5,801 bases of DNA, from positions 1 through 5,801 of the forward strand of contig JAHEJF010000147.1 in the NCBI GenBank assembly GCA_024639025.1, in the 5' to 3' direction. Numbering within the stretch: the first letter of the stretch is position 1; the number at the start of each line of letters is the position of its first letter. This DNA is from Ahrensia sp. GTDB lineage: Bacteria; Pseudomonadota; Alphaproteobacteria; Rhizobiales; Rhizobiaceae. Positions 1 to 5,194 of this stretch are shown piece by piece. Position numbers and translations under genes: made by a program. A model generated the notes under the pieces. The model was not told the origin of the DNA. It did no database searches and saw only the letters and a list, made by a program, of their open reading frames with translations.

Positions 1-3
1 GGT

Positions 4-1674
4 GTGTCTGCCACATCAAGCACTGATGCTGTCGACCGGGACTGGTGGCGGGGTGCGGTGATCTATCAGATCTATCCGCGTTCGTTCCAGGACAGCAATG
101 GCGACGGCATTGGCGATCTGCCTGGTATCACCCAGCGTTTGGCTTATGTCGCCTCGCTTGGCGTTGATGCCATCTGGATTTCGCCGTTCTTCAAGTCGCC
201 GATGGATGATTTTGGCTATGATGTATCGGACTACAAGGCCGTGGACCCGATGTTCGGCTCGCTTGAAGACTTTGATGCGCTGATTGTCGAAGCACATCGG
301 CTTGGGCTCAAGGTCATGATCGACCAGGTGATATCGCATTCGTCAGACCAGCATGAATGGTTTATTGAGAGCCGCTCAAGCAAGGACAATGCAAAGGCCG
401 ACTGGTATGTCTGGGCTGACGCCAAGCCCGATGGAACGCCCCCCAATAACTGGCTGTCCATCTTTGGTGGTTCGGCATGGGAGTGGGATTCCACCCGCTG
501 CCAATATTATCTGCACAATTTCCTGTCGACGCAACCTGACCTGAATTTCCACAATCGGGAAGTCCAGGATGCGTTGCTGGACACCGTGCAATTCTGGTTG
601 GACCGCGGGGTCGACGGCTTCCGGCTGGATACGGTTAATTTCTACGTGCATAGCCAGGGCCTTGAAGACAATCCGCCCTTGCCGCCGGAAGATCGCAATT
701 CCTCCATTGCGCCGGCGGTCAATCCTTACAATCACCAGCACCATCTGTACGACAAGAGCCGTCCGGAAAACCTGGATTTCCTCAAGCGCTTTCGCGCCCT
801 GCTGGACCGGTATCCCGGTTCTGCTGCCGTGGGTGAAGTGGGCGACGCGGAGCGCGGACTGGAGATTGTGGCGCAATACACAAGCGGTGATGAACACGTT
901 CACATGTGCTACGCCTTTGACTTTCTGACCGGTGGCCGCCCAACTGCGCATTTCGTACGCGGCGTTATCGGTGAATTCGAAGACAAGGCGGCCGACGGAT
1001 GGGCCTGCTGGGCGTTCTCAAACCATGATGTGATGCGGCATTCAAGCCGCTGGACAAACGATGTCGAGGATCGCGACGGCCTGCTCAAAATGGTGCTGAC
1101 GCTGATCCTTTCTTTGCGTGGTTCTGTGTGTATCTTTCAGGGAGAGGAACTGGGCTTTGATGAGGCCGAGGTGCCATTTGAAGCGTTGCAAGATCCCTAT
1201 GGAATTCGGTTCTGGCCCAACTTCAAGGGGCGCGATGGTTGCCGGACGCCCATGGTCTGGAGCCACAATGAACCCAACGGTGGATTCTCCGATGGAAAGC
1301 CATGGCTGCCCATTCCCGAAGAGCATCTGCAATCGGCAGCGGATCGTCAGGAAGACGATGCGGAAGCCATCCTTACACATTACCGAGCGGCTTTGTCTTT
1401 CCGCAGCAAATATCTGGAGTTTGCCAAGGGAGCCACACGGTTCATTGGTGATCATGAAGATGTGCTTGCGCTTGAACGCAGCCACAACGGCGCGACCATG
1501 TTCATAGCCATCAATCTGAGTGAACACCCGCAATCAATCGAGGCGTGTTCACCCACATTCCAGCAACTCTCTTCCCCTGGTGAAAGGGGAACTCTCGAAA
1601 ACGGTAAAATCAATCTGCCGCCATTTGGTAGCTATTTTGCTCGCAAACAAGAAAACGATGGAGGCGCATCATGA
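4..1674 (+). CDS. aglA: Alpha-glucosidase, GH13 family (AglA type)
   Basis: Cytoplasmic retaining alpha-glucosidase that would release glucose from imported alpha-glucosides; no signal peptide is visible. The 556-residue protein has the full GH13 (beta/alpha)8 motif set: a calcium-loop-like DSNGDGIGD at 30-38, conserved region I with D107 and H112, QPDLN at 177-181, the nucleophile D209 in GFRLD (205-209), the acid/base E278 in VGEVGD (276-281) and the transition-state Asp D342 in FSNHD (338-342). The length is normal for the oligo-1,6-glucosidase/maltase branch. The residue after the nucleophile is Thr210; in this branch Thr or Ala there goes with alpha-1,4 and Val with alpha-1,6 preference, so alpha-1,4 or sucrose-type substrates are inferred. 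The whole protein resembles rhizobial AglA as I remember it. The start is taken as the GTG at 4, which leaves a natural short lead before DWWRGAVIYQ, but only three bases precede it, so its ribosome binding site and any earlier start cannot be seen. The stop overlaps the aglK start. Confidence 0.93.
   Translation: MSATSSTDAVDRDWWRGAVIYQIYPRSFQDSNGDGIGDLPGITQRLAYVASLGVDAIWISPFFKSPMDDFGYDVSDYKAVDPMFGSLEDFDALIVEAHRLGLKVMIDQVISHSSDQHEWFIESRSSKDNAKADWYVWADAKPDGTPPNNWLSIFGGSAWEWDSTRCQYYLHNFLSTQPDLNFHNREVQDALLDTVQFWLDRGVDGFRLDTVNFYVHSQGLEDNPPLPPEDRNSSIAPAVNPYNHQHHLYDKSRPENLDFLKRFRALLDRYPGSAAVGEVGDAERGLEIVAQYTSGDEHVHMCYAFDFLTGGRPTAHFVRGVIGEFEDKAADGWACWAFSNHDVMRHSSRWTNDVEDRDGLLKMVLTLILSLRGSVCIFQGEELGFDEAEVPFEALQDPYGIRFWPNFKGRDGCRTPMVWSHNEPNGGFSDGKPWLPIPEEHLQSAADRQEDDAEAILTHYRAALSFRSKYLEFAKGATRFIGDHEDVLALERSHNGATMFIAINLSEHPQSIEACSPTFQQLSSPGERGTLENGKINLPPFGSYFARKQENDGGAS
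1660..1664 (+). promoter_or_regulatory. Ribosome binding site of aglK inside the aglA 3' end
   Basis: GGAGG lies six bases upstream of the ATG at 1671, within the last codons of aglA. Together with the ATGA overlap at 1671-1674, where the aglK start shares two bases with the aglA stop, it fixes the aglK start and indicates coupled translation of the two genes. Confidence 0.8.
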
Positions 1675-2756
1675 CCGCGTTGAAGCTCACAGACATTCGC
1701 AAGGCCTATGGCAGCACTCAGGTTATCCACGGTGTTGATCTGGAAATAGACCAAGGTCAGTTCATCGTCTTTGTCGGACCGTCAGGTTGTGGCAAGTCCA
1801 CCTTGCTGCGCATGATAGCCGGTCTTGAATCCATCACCGGTGGTGTGATGGAAATCGATGGCCAAAGGGTCAATGAAGTGCCGCCGTCGCAACGCGGCAT
1901 TGCAATGGTGTTCCAGACATACGCGCTGTATCCGCATATGACGGTCTACGATAACATGTCGTTTGGTTTGAAAATCGCCAAGGCATCGAACGAGGAAATC
2001 GAGCGGCGCGTCGCTGAGGCCGCCGAAATATTACAGTTGGGGCCCTATCTGGATCGGCTTCCCAAAGCACTGTCCGGCGGACAGCGCCAGCGGGTTGCCA
2101 TTGGCCGAGCCATCTGTCGCGATCCAAAGGTTTTCCTGTTTGACGAACCGCTTTCAAACCTTGATGCCGCACTTCGCGTCGCCACACGTATCGAAATCGC
2201 CAAGCTGAAAGAAAGCCTGCCGGAATCCACGATGATCTATGTGACGCACGACCAGGTTGAGGCGATGACGCTCGCTGACCGGATTGTGGTCTTGTCGGCC
2301 GGCTATATCGAGCAGGTTGGAGCACCTATCGAATTGTATGAGAAGCCGGCTAATTTATTTGTCGCCAAGTTCATCGGCTCACCGGCCATGAATATCGTTC
2401 AAGGCAAAGTCGCCAAGGGCGGCAAGACGACGAGTGTTGAATTGGCGAGCGGCGGCAAGGTGAGCCTGCCGATTGCAACAGATACAGCACAAAATGGCCA
2501 ACCGGTTCATGTGGGTTTCAGACCCGAAGACATGGAACTGGCAAATGGAAAAGCACTTGTGGAAGGTGAAATCACACTTGTGGAGGCCCTTGGTGAAGTG
2601 ACCAATTTGTATGTCGTTGTCGATGGAGCCGAAGAGCCGATCGTTGCAAAGATCCCGGGTACAACCGACTACAAACGCGGTCAAAAAGTCAAACTCACTG
2701 CCCCGGCCGACAAAATGCACCTGTTTGATTCTGAAGGCAAAACACTGATGCACTGA
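1671..2756 (+). CDS. aglK: Alpha-glucoside ABC transporter ATP-binding protein (MalK-type)
   Basis: ATPase subunit that powers a carbohydrate-uptake (CUT1/MalK-type) ABC importer at the inner face of the cytoplasmic membrane. The 361-residue protein shows, in order, Walker A GPSGCGKST (36-44), Q-loop Q82, signature LSGGQ (134-138), Walker B VFLFDE (154-159), D-loop SNLD (162-165) and switch His193 in VTHDQ. A C-terminal regulatory TOBE-type region starts near GSPAMN (236-241) and includes GFRPED (282-287). This is the usual length and layout for MalK, UgpC and AglK proteins. The AglK assignment rests on general similarity to rhizobial AglK and on aglA directly upstream with an ATGA overlap, matching the aglE-F-G-A-K order. 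No permease or binding protein follows, so they are expected left of the window. In rhizobia the operon is controlled by AglR and the substrates; no regulatory site is visible here. The 3' end lies in a hairpin and converges on the pirin gene. Confidence 0.93.
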   Translation: MTALKLTDIRKAYGSTQVIHGVDLEIDQGQFIVFVGPSGCGKSTLLRMIAGLESITGGVMEIDGQRVNEVPPSQRGIAMVFQTYALYPHMTVYDNMSFGLKIAKASNEEIERRVAEAAEILQLGPYLDRLPKALSGGQRQRVAIGRAICRDPKVFLFDEPLSNLDAALRVATRIEIAKLKESLPESTMIYVTHDQVEAMTLADRIVVLSAGYIEQVGAPIELYEKPANLFVAKFIGSPAMNIVQGKVAKGGKTTSVELASGGKVSLPIATDTAQNGQPVHVGFRPEDMELANGKALVEGEITLVEALGEVTNLYVVVDGAEEPIVAKIPGTTDYKRGQKVKLTAPADKMHLFDSEGKTLMH

Positions 2757-2764
2757 TCAGTGTT
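2741..2764 (-). terminator. Possible terminator hairpin for the leftward operon, overlapping the aglK 3' end
   Basis: AACACTGA at 2741-2748 and TCAGTGTT at 2757-2764 form a perfect 8-bp stem with an 8-base loop. The loop holds a second CACTGA copy, so a competing 12-base palindrome CACTGATCAGTG (2751-2762) also exists. Read on the - strand, the stem is followed by TTGCC, giving a run of only four T that includes the stem end. This is weak but in the right place, 30 bases after the pirin stop. On the + strand the stem is followed by CGATGG with no T run, so it is a poor terminator for aglK. The left arm lies in the last aglK codons and the aglK stop codon is in the loop. Confidence 0.35.
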
Positions 2765-2772
2765 CGATGGTC

Positions 2773-2837
2773 ACTGCCGCCCGTCGGTTCCTCCCTATGG
2801 CAATGGGATAAATTCCGCATTGTCATCGGGCGGCAGT
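2773..2837. repeat. 11-bp perfect inverted repeat around the pirin stop codon
   Basis: ACTGCCGCCCG at 2773-2783 is the exact reverse complement of CGGGCGGCAGT at 2827-2837, separated by 43 bases. The right arm is inside the pirin coding region (the LPPDD part near its C-terminus) and the left arm is in the 38-base gap past its stop at 2795-2797. In the leftward mRNA this could fold as a GC-rich stem enclosing the last codons. It could protect the 3' end or help termination together with the next hairpin; chance is not excluded. Confidence 0.5.
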
Positions 2838-3727
2838 TGAAACCGGCCATGTTCCCAATCACCATTGGCCCATGCCTCTTTGGCGGCATCGATCTTTTCC
2901 TGCGATGAAGCGACAAAGTTCCACCAGATCCGGCGCGGTCCGCCCAGCGTTTCGCCGCCGAGCAATATCAGCCGTGCACCGGCTGGGCCCGCCTTGACGG
3001 TGATCGCATCACCGGGCCGGAACACCATCATCTGGCCGGCTTCGAAATTGTCGCCTGCGACGTCGATTGAGCCTTGGGTCACATAGATGCCGCGATCTTC
3101 GTGATTGTCCGGCAAGGGCAAACTTGCCCCGGCGTCCAGAATCGCATCGGCGTAAAACATCTCAGTAAATGTTTTGGTCGGCGCCCGTTCGCCATAGGCA
3201 TTGCCAATGATCAATCTTACTTGCTTGCCTTCGCCTTGCAGGAACGGTAGCGCCTCCTCCCCGTGATGCTCAAATGCGGCATCGGTCTCTTCATGACTTT
3301 CTGGCAATGCGACCCATGTCTGGATACCAAACAATTTGCTGGGCCCTTTGCGTGTCTGTGCGCTGGTCCGCTCTGAATGGGTAACGCCGTTGCCGGCAAT
3401 CATCCAATTGACCTCACCAGGATAAATCATCTGATTGGTGCCCAATGAATCGCGGTGCTGAAATTCGCCCTTGTAAAGATAGGTCACTGTAGCCAAACCG
3501 ATGTGCGGGTGCGGTCTGACATCAATACCCTGATCGGTCAGAAACTCTGCCGGCCCCATTTGATCAAAAAAGATGAACGGACCGACCATCTGCCGCTTGG
3601 CGGAGGGCAATGCCCGTCTCACTTCAAAACCGCCGATATCACGGGCTCGCGGCACGATGATGGTATCAATCGAATCCATATTGGTCGGATCGGGATTTTG
3701 CGGATCAAGCAACGGATTCCAACTCAT
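2795..3727 (-). CDS. Pirin family protein (cupin metalloprotein)
   Basis: The 310-residue protein has the two-cupin pirin architecture. The N-terminal cupin carries RPHPHIG (71-77) and GVTHSE (115-120), so the candidate metal ligands H73, H75, H117 and E119 match the spacing of the His-x-His and His-x-Glu ligands of human pirin. The second cupin spans roughly 185-270, with FRPGD at 236-240. Pirins bind iron or other divalent metals; some bacterial members cleave quercetin and human pirin acts as a redox-sensing transcription cofactor, so the substrate here cannot be named. The start is the ATG at 3727: AAGGAG lies six bases upstream and MSWNP is the familiar start of alphaproteobacterial pirins; Met17 is a less likely alternative. 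It is the last gene of the leftward operon, one base after the acetyltransferase stop, and converges on aglK with a 38-base gap. No signal peptide is seen, so it is cytoplasmic. Confidence 0.93.
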   Translation of the reverse strand: MSWNPLLDPQNPDPTNMDSIDTIIVPRARDIGGFEVRRALPSAKRQMVGPFIFFDQMGPAEFLTDQGIDVRPHPHIGLATVTYLYKGEFQHRDSLGTNQMIYPGEVNWMIAGNGVTHSERTSAQTRKGPSKLFGIQTWVALPESHEETDAAFEHHGEEALPFLQGEGKQVRLIIGNAYGERAPTKTFTEMFYADAILDAGASLPLPDNHEDRGIYVTQGSIDVAGDNFEAGQMMVFRPGDAITVKAGPAGARLILLGGETLGGPRRIWWNFVASSQEKIDAAKEAWANGDWEHGRFQLPPDDNAEFIPLP

Positions 3728-3728
3728 T

Positions 3729-4031
3729 TCAATCTCCTTTTCGGCGGCCCGTCAGAACATCCTGCCAATCAGGATGCTTGTGAAACTGCGCATTGGCAAA
3801 CGGACACAAGGGAATTATTTTCTTGCCTGCCGCGCGCATGTCATCGACCACTTGGGCGACAAGCTTTTCGCCAACGCCCTGGCCACGATAGCTGTTCGGT
3901 ACATCGGTATGATCGATTATGATCATGGTTTCGCCGGTCTTGGAATAGGTCAGCTCGGCCAGAGGTCCACCATCAATTTGATAGGTGTACCGTCCTCCGG
4001 TGTCACTTTCTTCTCGATTAATATCACTCAT
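3729..4031 (-). CDS. Small GNAT-type N-acetyltransferase (COG2388/YjdJ-like)
   Basis: A 100-residue protein with the compact one-domain GNAT fold typical of the YjdJ/NATD1-like group. Visible motifs are the beta-strand leading into HTDVP (41-45), the acetyl-CoA pyrophosphate loop RGQGVG (49-54) and the conserved PLCPF (74-78) with Cys76, followed by HPDW (86-89). Members probably transfer acetyl groups from CoA, but the acceptor is not known for this group. A longer reading frame opens upstream to 4115, but its extra 28 residues lie over the membrane protein gene and do not look like GNAT sequence. The ATG at 4031 gives the usual family length and overlaps the upstream stop as ATGA (4028-4031). 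A GGAG on the - strand (4043-4046) is 11 bases away, longer than ideal, so translation probably depends on coupling. The pirin gene starts one base after the stop. Function beyond GNAT is not recognised. Confidence 0.88.
   Translation of the reverse strand: MSDINREESDTGGRYTYQIDGGPLAELTYSKTGETMIIIDHTDVPNSYRGQGVGEKLVAQVVDDMRAAGKKIIPLCPFANAQFHKHPDWQDVLTGRRKGD
3734..3739 (-). promoter_or_regulatory. Ribosome binding site of the pirin gene
   Basis: On the - strand AAGGAG lies six bases before the ATG at 3727 and inside the last codons of the acetyltransferase gene. It is the clearest Shine-Dalgarno sequence of the leftward operon and supports the chosen pirin start. Confidence 0.8.
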
Positions 4032-5161
4032 AAGAACACACGCTCCACGAACCAATATGCACCAACCAGCCCGATCAATATCGACGCTGGATTGGATATA
4101 TAGGCACGATACCAACGCTTTCCACCGAACCAGGCACCGACGGCCAGAAAAGCGATGGCAATTACTGTCAACTGGCCAAACTCAACCCCGATATTAAACC
4201 CGATGAGACTGGTAACAAAACGCCCGCTCTCAAGGCCAAACTCGCCCAGCACGGAGGCAAAGCCCAAGCCGTGTAACAACCCGAATACAAAAACGATGGC
4301 CAGTCGCCACGGTCTCATCTGGGCGGAAACCAGATTTTCAACCGCCACATAAACAATCGAAGCGGCGATCAGGGGCTCGACAATCTCCGGCGCAATGGTC
4401 ACGATTCCCAAAATGCCCAAGGCCAGTGTGACGGTATGTGCAAGCGTGAATGTCGTGACCTGAAACAGCAATGGTTTCAGACGCGGGGAAAGAAAATATA
4501 AGCCCAGTACAAACAGGATGTGATCAAGCCCCAGCGGCAAAATATGTTCAAACCCGATGCCGATGTATCGCACGAAGACCGCAAAAGTGCCTTCCGTGAC
4601 CGCGCCGATCCTGGTCAGGGGGGCCGATGGGTCGCCATTGCGAAGGAAGGCGGTGTAAGCATCCTCACCGCCGCCCATTTGCCGCATGACCAGCGGACCG
4701 AATCGACTATCCCAGGCAATGACAACTGGTTCATTGCCTTCGGGCAGTTCGGCCCTAATGGTCAGAACCGACTCGCGGAGCAATTCAAAATCCGGATTGT
4801 CTTCCACCTTGATCTCAACAAGCTCTGGCTGCAGTTGCACAGGGCCGGAACGAAGCTTGAATCCGGTCTGCATCTGCGGCCAAAACGCCTCGAACCTCTG
4901 CTCCATCTGCGTTGGAGATAGCGCCCGCAATTCATCATAGGTCTGGGCCTGTTCGGAAAGATTGGTGTCTTCGACAGCGCTCAGATCAACCCCTGCGACA
5001 AAGGCCTCGATATTGACCTGGATCTGCATCAGCACTTCTTCGGGGGTGATTGTCACATCCGCGATGCTTGGTCGCGTCTCATGCGCCTGGGCGACGTTGA
5101 CCCAAAGCAAACCAAAAAGCGTGAGCAACCAGATGGTTGACTTCAAGGTGATTGATCTCAT
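4028..5161 (-). CDS. HupE/UreJ-family membrane protein with large extracytoplasmic N-terminal domain
   Basis: A 377-residue inner-membrane protein. Residues 1-26 are a signal peptide with an A-Q-A site, predicted to leave His27 as mature residue 1. Residues 27 to about 190 form a soluble domain outside the cytoplasm, followed by about six or seven hydrophobic segments (roughly 192-224, 230-256, 260-278, 286-307, 314-346, 354-375). The membrane core has the HupE/UreJ_2 pattern of charged and polar residues: EHILPLGLDH (205-214), AHT with H242, VEN (274-276), LLHGLGFA (295-302) and GFNIGVEFGQ (321-330). HupE and UreJ are linked to nickel or cobalt uptake, but the substrate of this longer subgroup is not established, so metal transport is inferred. 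There is no Cys, and His27 is the only His in the outer domain. The Shine-Dalgarno is poor. It is the first gene of the leftward operon, overlapping the acetyltransferase by four bases and divergent from the DUF4198 gene. Confidence 0.87.
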   Translation of the reverse strand: MRSITLKSTIWLLTLFGLLWVNVAQAHETRPSIADVTITPEEVLMQIQVNIEAFVAGVDLSAVEDTNLSEQAQTYDELRALSPTQMEQRFEAFWPQMQTGFKLRSGPVQLQPELVEIKVEDNPDFELLRESVLTIRAELPEGNEPVVIAWDSRFGPLVMRQMGGGEDAYTAFLRNGDPSAPLTRIGAVTEGTFAVFVRYIGIGFEHILPLGLDHILFVLGLYFLSPRLKPLLFQVTTFTLAHTVTLALGILGIVTIAPEIVEPLIAASIVYVAVENLVSAQMRPWRLAIVFVFGLLHGLGFASVLGEFGLESGRFVTSLIGFNIGVEFGQLTVIAIAFLAVGAWFGGKRWYRAYISNPASILIGLVGAYWFVERVFL

Positions 5162-5194
5162 CTTATGATCTTTTGTTTCAGGATATTGAGTACC
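5162..5194. promoter_or_regulatory. 33-base divergent intergenic region, probable promoter area
   Basis: This AT-rich gap separates the start codons of two divergently transcribed genes. On the + strand TATGAT at 5164-5169 resembles a -10 box; transcription starting near 5176 would leave a short leader with AGGA at 5180-5183 before the ATG at 5195. The best -35-like hexamer, TTGACT at 5137-5142, lies inside the HupE-like gene but 21 bases away, too far for a standard sigma-70 promoter. No convincing -10/-35 pair was found on the - strand. Any - strand promoter must extend into the DUF4198 gene. Promoter placement is tentative. Confidence 0.3.

Noticed and set aside
376..951. Open frame of 191 codons on the - strand inside aglA
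   Set aside because: Antisense to a gene with all GH13 catalytic motifs; its translation shows no recognisable domain and no plausible promoter or start context.
1042..1533. Open frame of 163 codons on the - strand inside aglA
   Set aside because: Shadow frame of the GH13 gene, without recognisable motifs.
1572..1591. Hairpin TTCCCC/GGGGAA with an 8-base loop near the end of aglA
   Set aside because: Perfect 6-bp stem but no following T run, and it is inside coding sequence well before the aglK start; chance or coding constraint is enough to explain it.
3455..4103. Overlapping + strand open frames (155 and 176 codons) across the pirin and acetyltransferase genes
   Set aside because: Both opposing genes have clear family motifs, coupled starts and a strong ribosome binding site; the + strand translations have no recognisable features.
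4032..4115. 28-residue N-terminal extension of the acetyltransferase frame
   Set aside because: It lies over the end of the HupE-like gene and does not resemble GNAT sequence; the ATG at 4031 with the ATGA overlap explains the family length.
4618..4623. Run of six G (six C in the HupE-like coding strand), possible slippage or phase-variation tract
   Set aside because: Short, and the reading frame continues intact on both sides with family-like sequence; no sign of a frameshift.
4520..4921. Open frame of 133 codons on the + strand inside the HupE-like gene
   Set aside because: Antisense to a protein with a signal peptide and a clear membrane core; the composition looks like a reverse-strand artefact.
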